Of a stretch of 64,000 bases of DNA, positions 53,962-64,000 are shown one piece after another. The notes beneath the pieces are model-generated. The model saw only the letters and a program-made list of their open reading frames with translations, did no database searches and was not told where the DNA came from. Source of the stretch: Onchidella celtica (lineage: Eukaryota; Mollusca; Gastropoda; Systellommatophora; Onchidiidae); assembly GCA_963931925.1 (NCBI GenBank), contig OZ007573.1:37480796-37544795 (forward strand), read 5' to 3'. Each line of letters opens with the position of its first letter. Position 1 is the stretch's first letter. Position numbers and translations under genes: made by a program.

Positions 53962-55459
53962 CATCAAGAGCTTTAGGGGAAACAGATTCAATAATCTGTT
54001 TGAGTCAGCTGCAGCTCTCTACTATCATAGGAAAGATATTCAGCTGTTCCTCGATAGTTTTGTGACGCACCAAAACCTCAAGCTCAATAGTGTTCTGGAG
54101 GACAATAGGGACAACATCATCAGTGTATGCCTGCAAGCTATTGGCATTATGTTCCACACAATAACAGGACCATACTGGAACATTCTAATGAGTTCCACTC
54201 CATATCTGGAATTTTACAAGTTTGTCATCCAGATGAAGAATGCCTTTGAGGAATGGTCCACAGACAGCTCCCTAGCCATAAGGAAGGATGTACATATATT
54301 CCCAGACTTTCGTGTGAAAGATACTTGCTGTATGGAGTACTTATATTCTGAAGTGTCTCCTGAAACACAGGAGGTTTTGAAGAGTCTATCAAAAGCCTTC
54401 CTTGATGTCACTATTCTTCAGCTGAGTGACTTCTTGCCAGAAGGGAGATATTATGCCATCACTGATGAGGCCAGGCAAGACAAAATGGCCCACTGTGTGC
54501 TGACAAATTTAATGGGGGAGCAGTGTTTGGGAGACTTGGACTTTAGGCGCAGGCATTCAACTCTTCATCACCACAGCACCATCAACATGTTGAAGAGAAA
54601 TGCAACTGTGTCAAAGTGGCTTACATCTAAGTCCTCTCACCTCCAGAACACCCTGCTGAAAAAGGCCTCAAGCTGCAGTGTATTGTTTCGTTCACGAAAT
54701 ATGGACAAAGAGCGAGCTGTCCGGGCACAGGTCCAAGCAAAAGTACAGGAGCAGCATGAGGCAAAGGAAAAGAAGGCGGCTGCAGCAGTCGAGCGAAAAA
54801 TGGCACTGACCGCAAAACTCAGCAACCATGGAGGCCCGCTGCAATCCCTGGAAGCACTCAGTTCAGCTCTGCGCAATTGCAGGTCTAAAACTGCCCAAAA
54901 GAGCTGCGTTCAGTCTGAGCTGCAGTACCTGCGCCATGTCATCGGCAAGAGTGTGCGACTGACCGGCAGCTTAGAGGACCTCGTTGCGACTCTCAGTGAG
55001 CACATCTCTGGGGAAACATCGTCAGTCCCCATACCCTCTCCCATGAAGAAACGCCGGAGAATTAACAGCTCCGACAGTGAAGAGCTTGACGAGGAAAAGG
55101 AGCTGGACCCAGAAAGTGAGCAGGAGCTGGACACAGAACATGTTAACTTGACAGCTTTCAGCTACACCACTCAGGGAGAATATGTGGCTGTTTATTATGA
55201 CCAGCAACTCTACATTGGCCAGGTAACCGCTATCAAGAGCCCTGACCTTGGCACTGTCAGTTTTTTGCAGCAGTGTGGGCTGAAGAAAAACTGCTTCAGA
55301 TGGCCTACTACAGAAGACATTGAAGATGTTCCTGCAGACTTTGTGCTTCATAGTGCATTTGAACTTTTCTCAAACAGTGGTAGAGTTTGGACACTGCCGG
55401 CACACCATCAGCAGCGTCTGGAAGTTTTGTATGACGAATACAAGAAACGCATGTTTTAA
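53962..55459 (+). CDS. Second element-A-type transposase, C-terminal half with Tudor-like module
   Basis: The open frame, about 500 codons, starts at the junction with the terminal fragment and is continuous. IKSFRGNRFNNLFESAAALYY aligns with ITSYRSNRFNCLFENASAIF of element A, then VTILQLSDFLPEGRYY, LTNLMGEQCLGDLDFRRRHS (Glu region) and LHHHSTINMLKRNATVSKWL. A Lys/Glu/Ala coiled coil, a serine/acidic linker with MKKRRRINSSDSEELDEEKE, and the C-terminal module follow: GEYVAVYYDQQLYIGQVTAI, FRWPTTEDIEDVPADFVLH and GRVWTLPAH. The N-domain, coiled coil and both Asp regions are missing. The retained half has no stop or frameshift, unlike element A, yet the sequences differ widely. Confidence 0.75.
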
Positions 55460-56888
55460 GGTGAAATTCATTACATTCAGCTTTCTATTACTTGAGAATA
55501 TCTAGGTATGATTATGTTATATTACTGCAGTCATAATCCACCACCTCAGCTCACAGGTATATCAGCAGTTAACAATAAGTAAAAAAAATTAGCCCTGTAC
55601 TAAATGAGGGTCTGCCTCATATGACCTTATTCACACAATATTTCAAAAAGTCTAAATGATAACTTAACTTAAGAGACATATTCAGAAGCCCATTGTAAAG
55701 AGCTTGAAAATGATATATAGTTTTATAAGTCTATCTTGAATAGTTTTCGAGATATTGTCAAAAAACCACATATTTTAGCAATTTGTTGCTTTTCTCGACG
55801 ATCCAAAATGTACTCGACCACTACTTTGCAGGTCTATAATTCCATAAATAAGCATGTGGATAGTCTTAAAAAAATTGAGCCAGCTCTCTATGTATCTGTC
55901 TTTCACTTAATGGGTTTATTTAGGTAATAGGTTAATATTATTTGAAATTGCTGATGCCCAAAAATGCCTCTCGGGGTGCTTTTACAGTTATGCAATTGCA
56001 TTTTCTCAAATTTTGGGATCATGCAGCAGACAAATATAGTGATTCTTGTATTGTTTGGGTGTATAATAGTAATCTATGTGTGCATGGCTTTAAGATTAGT
56101 AAATATGGATGCCCTAAGTTAAGTAGTTCTTAAGTTATTGGTGCATGAAGTCAGGTGATCGTGCTAATTTTGCGTGTACGGACATTACTAACTAAACTTA
56201 AAGACCCATAACTCGAAAAGTTTGAAAGCAATTGAGCTGAAATTTTGTGTGTGACTTTGTGGGATGATAGTCTTTCAAACTATGTTGATTTTAACAGTGT
56301 ACAGAGATTTCAAAATTTTGGCTGCCGGTACCTAATTGTAGGCCCTCAAACCCACTGCAGTTTTGGGAAAACCACAAGTTAGAGTTAGGTCGAGATTTCC
56401 TTAGGCGAGATAACTTGAATGAACTCAAGTCCTGTTGTAAAAAGTGAGTAAAATGTTTCCTTACTTTAAACTTCAGTACATGAATGTATTAAGTTTCTCC
56501 CTTTCTGTCTTTCCTGTACACCAAATGATTACTTTCGTAATACCCGTTCGTAGAACGGGTTCATGGTCTAGTTATAATAATCTGAACTTGGGCAGCTGTA
56601 CTATTTTGATGTTCCACAAAGTAAAAAACTAAATGAGCATCAACGCTGATAATTTAGAAACCGGTACACCACATGTTGTTTGCATCATTTAGCTCTGTTC
56701 GAGTGTTAGATACACACATTTCATCATATGGGCCAGATTTGTTGACTCTGTAAAAAAAAAAAAAGGAATTTTTGACCCTTTAGTCAATTTCTAAACCAAA
56801 AACTACTGGGCACAAGGAGTGTAAAAAAGAAATAGGTTCAAACAGTGGAACAATGACAGCACTTTTACAATATTTCAGCTCTGTAACT
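55460..56888 (+). other. 3' non-coding region of the second element, with a possible extra terminus
   Basis: No gene is visible. GGCTGCCGGTACCTA ends at 56334, preceded by AAAGACCCATAACTCGAAAA, which resembles A-family right ends. A hairpin AATACCCGTTCGTAGAACGGG lies at 56538, like the heads of SINE-like repeats. Confidence 0.4.
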
Positions 56889-57097
56889 TATGACATATTT
56901 CAGTAACTTGCAACCTTTGGCATGACTAACTGACCAAACTATACACTCTTCAGGCCTTAAATTTGGCAGGAAGGTGGCAATTGAGATAAGGAAGATGATG
57001 GCTATAATTAAAAGTTGTTTACTTCAAGCATGTATTTTTAAAAAATAACAATGTTAATTGCTATGTAACATCTGTATTTTTGCATGTTTGTTTCGTA
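56889..57097 (+). repeat. Repeat shared with 39355-39562
   Basis: About 208 bases nearly identical to 39355-39562 in the same orientation, beginning TATTTCAGTAACTTGCAACC. It runs straight into the third SINE-like copy. Confidence 0.85.
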
Positions 57098-57290
57098 ATT
57101 ATAGTGCCGTGCATGTCATAAAAGTAACCGTATCAAGCGTTCAGTTTGGTGTGTAGTGTTCTGGTGCGCATGAGTTCTGAAGCAAGACTGTAGTTTATTA
57201 CTTTTATTATATATGAGAGAGAGAGGGGGGGGGGGGGGGGAGGTAAGCACATGGTTGTTTATTCCGGGCAATGCCCGGTAGGACATCTAG
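57098..57290 (-). repeat. SINE-like repeat, partial copy 3
   Basis: On the minus strand: ACTAGATGTCCTACCGGGCA with head hairpin, a 14-16 base C tract plus (CT)n, then ACTCATGCGCACCAGAAC as in copies 1 and 2. The 3' half is missing. Confidence 0.65.
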
Positions 57291-57544
57291 TTTATGACAT
57301 TTCAAACTTGGACAGTTGCAATGTTTTGACGCCTTCTTTTTGTCGTTTACGTGATTCTGGCCATTTTCAGCCTCAGCTTATTACTTTATTTGATGCTTTA
57401 GCCAAGGGGACTTTCCTTTATGTTTCTTAAGATTGTTTCAGTCACTTGATCATATCAGAATACGTATGATCAGAAGTAAGTTGCGAAAGATATTGTTTTG
57501 TGAAGGTGACACTAAATCAAAATGAGAAACTGAGCACAAAAAAA

Positions 57545-57694
57545 AAAAAAGTCCAGCAAAACTATAAAATGGCATATCTTTCTTAATTTTGAAGCTACAC
57601 TAAAAACAGTTTTTGTTTGTTTCAGGAAGTTCTTTTCATTTAAATGATTATATCTATAAACTAAAGACTAATCAAAATCAGTTTCATATACCTA
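57545..57694 (+). mobile_element. Right terminus of an A/B-family element
   Basis: AAAGTCCAGCAAAACTATAA then ATATCTTTCTTAATTTTGAA mirrors the inner motif of A and B, and the end reads AATCAGTTTCATATACCTA (57676-57694), close to the element-B end AATCAGTTTCTAGTACCTA. It is probably the right end of the element encoding the protein at 53962-55459. The following bases TTTAGAA would be the 7-bp duplication; the left end is not found in the window. Confidence 0.55.
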
Positions 57695-57701
57695 TTTAGA
57701 A

Positions 57702-58964
57702 CTACAGTCACATTAAAAATGAGATGTATGCTCTCCAGTCAGAAAAAAAACTAGATGCATCCAGCTTAGGAACTTCTTTTCCAGTGAAGTGTTGAAATCT
57801 TCGAACAGCTGCATTTTGATACCATTTTCACAAAAATTGGATAATTTTATGTGCAAAAATATGTTTCTTAAATTATTAGTACTCAGGAAATAAGAGTTAT
57901 TTCCATTTGCTTGGAGAAAAGTGGGAAGCTCTTTAGGCACTGGGCTGATACTTTTCACCAGCTTTGGGCAGGAAAAGGTTAATTGTCTCAAGCCCTTGCT
58001 TGAAGGCTTTCACTGCAGCAGTTGTGTGCAGGCTACTACAAACGCTGCAGTGAACCTGCCAAAACCTGTGGATTTGCAGTCCACATCAGTCCAGTGCTCA
58101 GCATGTGAGTTTACAAAAAGGTATTCCAAACTGACCTGCTCAAACAGAAGAAATATCACAGAATGGGATTTTGCACTGTATTTTGTTGTTCCTTTTGTGT
58201 TCAGTTTTAACTGTTGTGTAACAAAATTAATATAATAGTACTGTATGTTATTTCCTTTTTCCAAAACTCTTTCAACACAGGAAAGTTATCTGATTGAGAC
58301 AGGGACCTGAAATATGCTAGCCATTCCCAGGGTTTGTCGTTTTCACCTCAGCCAAATTTGACCCCCATGGTACATAAATATGCCTTGCATCTTCAGGACA
58401 AAAGCTATTGTTCTGAAGTTTCAAACATTTAGAAGCTGAATGTTTTCCCCGGATTTCATAAAACACAAGACATACGTGCCCTTCACCGTGGTATTTAAAA
58501 TTCAAACTGAAGATAAACTTTCATTTTTTTAAGGAGTTCCGGATGCTAAAAGTTGTTGTATGTTGCACTGTTTGAATCTACATTTATTCTTTCTTCATGT
58601 GAAATATTGGGCAAAATCATCCATACTCTCCTCAGACTGCAAGTGATTACTAAAAACATCCATCCTTCAACTCTCAAAACTCGGTTCTCTCCTCATGGCT
58701 GCCGTGACGACTGGTACATGGGAACCCCCAGCGGTGGAGGCAATCGACAAACTTCTGAACAGGGTTTAAAAAAACGGCTGTCTTAGCAGTGCAATTTCCC
58801 TCTAAATGGGGTCTAGAAGGCACTCTAGAAAACGTTTACTGGAAGGAAGGGGCTGATTCTTTGCATGTTAACTTTCAGCTTTCCTCCTTGGATGGTAAAT
58901 TCATATTGCTTCACTCTCAGTGGAGCGGAAAACTTGTCATTATCTTCACTCTAACTTTACAATA
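57702..58964. other. No recognisable gene
   Basis: Open frames of 60-104 codons occur on both strands but none shows a known domain or codon bias that I can see. Confidence 0.4.
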
Positions 58965-59345
58965 TAAGGAGTTATCTATCTCCACCTTAGATGTACAACA
59001 CACAAGGATCTAAGTGACAAAACAATGTTGGTAACTTCAGTGTAGCTGTACAACAGGCAAATATCTAAGTGATATAATAGGCTGCCTATCTCCAGCTTAG
59101 CTATGCAACAGGCAAGGATCTAGATCTAAGTGACAAAATGATATTGCATATCTTCAGTGTAGCTGTACAACAGACAGCGATCCAAGTGATATAACAGGCT
59201 GCCTATCTCCAGCATCGGTGTACAACAGGCAAAGATCTATTTGACCAAACAAGACTGCATTTCTTCACCTCAGTTGTACAACAGCTAAGGATCTAAGTGA
59301 GAAAATGAGAGTGCATATATCTTCAGCTTACCTGTATAATAGGCC
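58965..59345 (+). repeat. Degenerate minisatellite, about 60-bp unit
   Basis: About six copies of a unit containing GTGTAGCTGTACAACAGGCA and AAGGATCTAAGTGACAAAAT, each 55-65 bases, with alternating versions of the middle part (TATCTCCAGCTTAG or CATATCTTCAG). Confidence 0.8.
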
Positions 59346-59565
59346 AGCGTCTGACATGACAAAATGAGGTTGCTTTGCTTGATGGTCGCTGATGTACCAG
59401 TAGTATCGTTGAGGCCATTGCGGCATAGATTGTCATACATTCTTGCAGATGATGGAGAAATCAAAAGTTTCGTCTGCCCAGAGTGTTCTCTATTCCATCC
59501 ATAGGGAGAAGTCTATGATTAATATGGCCCCAAAGAATCTGCTGCTAAGTGGAGTAGATGACAAG
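59346..59565. other. No recognisable gene
   Basis: Short spacer between the minisatellite and the LINE tail. Confidence 0.4.
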
Positions 59566-59566
59566 A

Positions 59567-61600
59567 ATAATAATAATAATAATAATAATAAGTTTATTTA
59601 TATAGCGCTTTCCTTATAAACTCAAAGCGCTTTACAAAAGGCATAAAATGTTATAAAACATTACGTAGAAGGCGTTAAATAGTGTATACGTAGATACATG
59701 CATATAAAATTGAGAATAAAAATATAGACATCAAAACATTACATTCATATCTCCCCCCCCCCCCTCCCCTTTTCCGTCTCCTTCATCCTCGAAATAAAGC
59801 ATGCATTAAACCACAGTACATAATATATTACATAGAAATAAAAATATGGACATAATTTTGTTCAGTTAAAATGTGCCTGAAATAAAAATGTCTTTAATTT
59901 AGATTTAAAAGAAGGTAATGAATCAGATGCTTTGACATCTTCTGGCATATCATTCCAAAGAGAAGGGCCATAGAAATCAAAAGAACGTTCACCATAAAAT
60001 TTCTTGTTGGCTTTTGGTTTCACTATCAAATTTTGTTTGGCTGACCCCAATGAGCGTGGTGGTTCATACATCTTTATTTTCTCTGACAGGTAAGACGGGA
60101 ACTGATGATCATTCAGACACTGATAGGTCAAAGACGAAATTTTGTAATTGATTCTAGATCTTACTGGCAGCCAATGAAGTTCCTTCAGTACAGGGGTAAT
60201 GTGCTCTTTCATAGAAACTTTCTTTACCAACCTAGCAGCGTGATTTTGTACTTGCTGCAGCTTATTCATTTTATCCTCCGAAATTCCAGCAAACAAAGCG
60301 TTACAGTAGTCTATTTTAGATATAACAAAAGATAGAACAAGTTTAATGGCTGCTTCCTCTGAAATAAGATGCCTAATTTGACTAATTTTCCTTAACTCAA
60401 GATAGCAAATTTTTCTAACATACGAAATGGCCTTCTCCATGGATAGATTGCAGTCCAGGTAAACCCCTAGATTTTTCACACAATGGGATATAGGTATCTT
60501 AGTGTCATCAAACTCGATAGTGGACCGTTGTACGGACTTCAGTTTTCCCGGTGTTCCAACTAACATTACTTCAGTTTTCTCATTGTTCATTTTCAATTTG
60601 TTAACAGTCATCCATGCATTAATAGATTGAACACAAATAACTAGGTCATTCATCATTTGGTCAACGTTGTTAACATTTACAGATTTGACGCAGCTGAGTA
60701 TCGTCGGCGTACATATGAAAAGCAAAATTATGATCTTTAATAACTTGCGTCACTGGTTGTGTATATAGGGAAAATAAAACTGGACCTAAAACTGACCCTT
60801 GCGGAACACCTGTTGTGAGCACTTTTGTTGTTGATATGTGGCTCCAATTGATACATTCTGTTTTCTTTCACTCATGTAGGAGCTAAACCATTTAAGGACA
60901 GTCCAAGATATACCATATGAAAGTTTTAATCTCTTTATAAGAATAGTGTGGTCAATCGTGTCGAAGGCTGCTGAAAGATCTAATAGCACTAGCACTGACA
61001 CTTTGCCTTCATCACAAGCTGTTAACAAATCTGATGTTACTTGTACAATGGCCGTTTCCGTACTGTGACTTTCAAGCTGGTGTAAAACAACTTTCTCTAA
61101 AATCTTGGATAAAAACGTAAGATTTGATACAGGTCTGTAGTTATTATATATATTTTTGTCTAGGCTTGGTTTTTTTATCAATGGCTTTATGAGGGCTCTT
61201 TTGAAAGAGCATGGGACCACACCCTTCCTTAAAGAATCATTTATTATGTTTGTCATACAAGGCACAAGGATGTCAACACATTGTAAAAATAGTGAAACTG
61301 GTAATACATCAAGTTGACAAAAACTTTTAGGTGACTTCAAAATAATACTTTTCACAACATCGTCATCAACAGACTGAAACTCTCCAAAAGGTGACCCATT
61401 AAACAAAGCATAACATGGCTCTTCATTACTTAAGTCAAGCTCATTCCTTATTTTTTCAACTTTGGTGACAAAAAAATCATTGAACAAACATGGTATCTCA
61501 GAAGCATTATGGTTGGTTGGTAAAGAATTACAATTAGATTTTCCTAACATTTCATTACAGATTTTAAATAGCTCCTTACAAGAGGAATGCATAAGGTGAA
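59567..61600 (-). mobile_element. CR1/L2-like LINE, 5'-truncated, with (ATT)n tail
   Basis: On the minus strand the 3' end is a stem-loop tail (AAAGCGCTTTGAGTTTATAA, then AGCGCTATATAAA) followed by (TTA)n at 59567-59591. The tail is typical of L2-clade LINEs, which recognise it for target-primed reverse transcription. The 5' part, with the endonuclease, is missing. Confidence 0.8.
59862..61592 (-). pseudogene. L2-like reverse transcriptase, frameshifted
   Basis: Two frames together form the RT. The upstream one (61592-60786) has FKRALIKPLIKK, YRPVSNLTFLSKILEKVV and LLDLSAAFDTIDHTIL (first catalytic Asp), but lacks the usual 25 or so residues between LHQLESH and STETA. A break near 60790 leads to the frame carrying [12 protein letters not shown] and the [10 protein letters not shown] active site, and another to the downstream frame (60725-59862) with LKMNNEKTEVMLVG, KNLGVYLD, HWLPVRSRINYKI and the C-terminal SFKSKLKTFLF. 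It copies its RNA into DNA at the nick site; this copy cannot as read. Confidence 0.85.
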
Positions 61601-63058
61601 TAAAAGTCCACTACAAAACAAACTTCATCTTTGAATCCAGGCTGCCTGATTTTCCCTACACCATCTCTCTGGCCTCCTGAGCTCAGACAACAAATGTGAG
61701 GGCAATCCACACCCAGGAATGGAACCTGGACACAAAAAAATTTCTTCAGTTTTTTTCTGCAAGTATGTGTGTCTAAATTGCATTAAAAATATTTAAAAAA
61801 TGAATCAACAATACATAAAGACATATCAATGTCACCATCACGAATCTGTCCCCTGAGATAAGAATGAATCATATGAGGTACCATCTTGATCCCAAGTCAT
61901 TTCTCACTTGTTTCTTAACCCTCGCCCCACATAGAGTGAACTCGTCCAGGTAACGCCCTGTACGGGGAGAGCGATTGCCAGTCAGTCGCTCGTTCGCTTG
62001 TTACGGCTGTTAATCGGGTCTTTTTGAACATGTGTATCCTGTTTACTTTAGTATGTAATAACAACAATAATGACGGATAAATCATAGGTGACCCCTATGG
62101 TATAAGTACTTGCACTGAGGTGCCATAAAGTTTTTTTGTTACACAGAAGGCCCATAACAAGAATTTTCTGCATTCTACATTTAACACACGTTTTAACCTT
62201 TTCCCACGAGGTCTGCGCTTTTTTGTCCCCATTTTTTCTCGATTTTTTGTTTTTGCGAACCTGATGAAAAGAGACGCACGCAATATCCCAATTCTGCAGT
62301 ACACTGATCAGGCAAGTATTATCCAATTTGTGTGAATGAATAAAATAAAACCATATTGTGTGTTTGATAGCTGAACGTTGGCACATTGTTTTGATGCAAG
62401 TTGGGTGACAATACGAGCTGATGCTATCGAGCTATAGCGCTATTATGATTGCGTCATTTTCCATCGGTGTGCGTCATCTTTCGCAGTGACATTTGGGGCC
62501 ACAAAAATATACTAATATTTGCAAAATTACCGTTTTTTTTGCCCTGGAAAGTAATAAAAGGGTCTGCTCTGCGACATTTGCGATAAAAACGCAAAAAATA
62601 ACAAAAACTAAAAAAACTGACGGGAATAAGCGACCTCGACCCCTCGTGTCTCCGGAATGACAGTCTCGCAAATCAACATCCGGTGCTTCGCGCTGCCTCG
62701 ATGACTGTCCGATTCGCATGTAACGGGGTGAAATCGAAATCTGGCACCATCCTCCTTTAAGATCTGTGAATATTTTGGTTTTATACAACGTTTAAGATCA
62801 CAAACGGCTTGCTTTCACTTGTGCGTCGCCTCAGTTTCGCACCGTCAGTCTCCCATGATTTGTCTCATGTGATCTACGTCGTTCTTCTTCACCCGAAATT
62901 TCCCGCTATCCAGATAGATGAGCTTCAGTATTATTGCGCAATGTCAGTGAGAAGCTTAAGTCAGTCAAATCTACCAAGAATAGATTGTACATTTTACAAG
63001 CACAGAAGTTTATTGTGGGTTGATAACGTCGCGTCTGTGCCGAAAACGAACGTGCAAA
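61601..63058. other. No recognisable gene
   Basis: Short open frames only. Nothing recognised on either strand. Confidence 0.45.
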
Positions 63059-63122
63059 CCTGATGGCGGAAGGATGCACAAAATAGCGAACCTGATGGCG
63101 GAAGGATGCACAAAATAGCAAA
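63059..63122 (+). repeat. Tandem duplication, two copies of a 32-bp unit
   Basis: CCTGATGGCGGAAGGATGCA and the 12 bases following occur twice in direct succession, with one difference. Confidence 0.9.
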
Positions 63123-63289
63123 CCTGACGATAGATTGCGCCAAACATTGGTGTTGACTAAAAAGTAAAATACAAAACAACAACAACTGGATTTATTCCCC
63201 ATTACTGAATTGTTATTATTGGATTTTTAACAAATTGAACACATTGTCATTGATTCCTAATTAAAAAAGGAAACATTTTAAAAAATATG

Positions 63290-63362
63290 GGGCTGCGAAT
63301 CAAACCATGGTCACCCAACTGACACAGTGACATGCTAACCACTACGCTATAGCGTAAATGTA
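63290..63362 (-). repeat. tRNA-like SINE head or tRNA pseudogene
   Basis: On the minus strand TAGCGTAGTGGTTAGCATG fits the A box of RNA polymerase III promoters and GGTTTGATTCGCAGCCCC fits the B box, with spacing like a tRNA. The 5' acceptor strand does not pair with GCAGCCCC, so it is not a functional tRNA. A tRNA-derived SINE is most likely. Confidence 0.6.
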
Positions 63363-64000
63363 AAGGAATTTTTCCAAAATAAATATTACTAAACCACTTA
63401 GTTATCAGCAGATAAACAATATTCATAATTCTAAGGCTACTAAATTAGGCCTAGATAGTAAAACTACTGGGCGATTCCACGTAAAATGTTACCTCAGTAC
63501 CAGTTTTTCAAATGTTTCTGACTTTAATGCAAGTTGGTGTATCAATATGTATACTAATTGAACTAATATTTTTTATATGAGTTATCCCACTTTTTTGATC
63601 ATGTGACCTGGGAGCCATCTTTGAAAACTGCACATTGTCACAAATCCCAGACTGGGAGATGTAATAATTATAACAGGACAACAATCACGAACGAACACGT
63701 ATAACACTTAACAGAACAACCCATCAGACTCACACATTTATTAAACATAAAGATAAAGATAAAGATGCAATTACATACATTATATTACTCAATTAACTGC
63801 CGTCCAACGGCCTTCTTCCCTCAAGCACTCTTCCTCGGGTCCACAACCCGGTAGTTACTTTTAAAGGCACTTCGGCTTCAGCCTCTCCACTCAATGTCTT
63901 AACACATTTAGTATTTCTTTCGCACCGCAGTCTCTCAATAGCACCTCCCTATGGCAATAACACCTTAGCCTTCCAATAGCACCTCAACATGTCCATAGCA
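63363..64000. other. Unassigned terminal stretch
   Basis: No gene seen. TGTAATAATTATAACAGGAC at about 63659 could be the start of an LTR whose body lies outside the window, but nothing else supports it. Confidence 0.3.

Noticed and set aside
55919..56334. A short A-family element bounded by TAGGTAATAGG and GGTACCTA
   Set aside because: The flanking seven bases do not match and the inverted ends share only six bases.
63659..64000. 5' LTR starting TGTAATAATTATAAC
   Set aside because: Only a TG start and AT-rich sequence; no body or second copy is within the window.
1..64000. Host protein-coding genes, rRNA, CRISPR arrays or bacterial operons
   Set aside because: Every recognisable coding region belongs to a transposon family; no multi-exon host gene, rRNA or regularly spaced repeat array was found.

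Overview
This window looks like a TE-dense stretch of an invertebrate animal genome, probably a marine mollusc. The grounds are AT-rich intergenic DNA, GT-AG introns, and a repertoire of piggyBac, Harbinger, Kolobok-like, Helitron, Tc1, P/THAP9-like, L2-like LINE and Ty3-like elements. The species is inference. I found no convincing host gene, rRNA, CRISPR array or bacterial-type operon; essentially every coding region is transposon-derived.

Layout. 1-12.2 kb: a PIF/Harbinger pair, with a Myb/SANT-like DNA-binding gene (+) facing a three-exon HARBI1-type nuclease gene (-). The second HARBI1 intron holds a 6.7-kb DNA transposon (4099-10760, 6-bp duplication ACTCCA). That transposon carries a broken hAT-like gene, whose own intron holds an apparently intact piggyBac (6359-9363); a second piggyBac 5' end sits at 9723. 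12.3-13.3 kb: the 3' part of a PIN/XPG-like gene with a Cys-rich tail. 13.6-20.5 kb: a TA-flanked MITE and two Kolobok-like transposase genes. 21-30 kb: fragments of piggyBac, Helitron and pogo, a tandem-repeat field, a Ty3-like gag and SINE-like repeats. 30.8-33.9 kb: a decayed piggyBac. 33.9-37 kb: a relic of the family described next, a LINE endonuclease piece and a P/THAP9-like C-terminus. 37.5-39.35 kb: an intact Tc1 element.

The most interesting part is 40.4-57.7 kb. A Helitron replication-protein gene (40483-42710) resumes in frame at about 52149. It is split by a 9.4-kb element (A, 42711-52141) with perfect 15-bp inverted ends (TAGGTATCCCAAACC) and a 7-bp duplication TTAACAA. Element A is itself split by a 2.9-kb relative (B, 45670-48599; ends TAGGTACTAGAAACTG, duplication ATCTTAG). 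Removing B leaves a continuous A reading frame. A encodes a roughly 1,200-residue protein: a novel N-terminal domain shared with B, a Ser/Thr-rich linker, coiled coil, an RNase-H/DDE-like core (inferred) and a C-terminal Tudor/SH3-like module. Related proteins lie at 53962-55459 and, decayed, at 33926-35705. I cannot assign A and B to a transposon superfamily I know; they are my main candidate for something undescribed.

57.7-64 kb: anonymous DNA, a minisatellite, an L2-like LINE on the minus strand, a tRNA-like SINE head and an unannotated tail. Most elements are decayed by frameshifts; the ones that read as intact are the Tc1 at 37509, the piggyBac at 6359 and the Kolobok-like gene at 15763.
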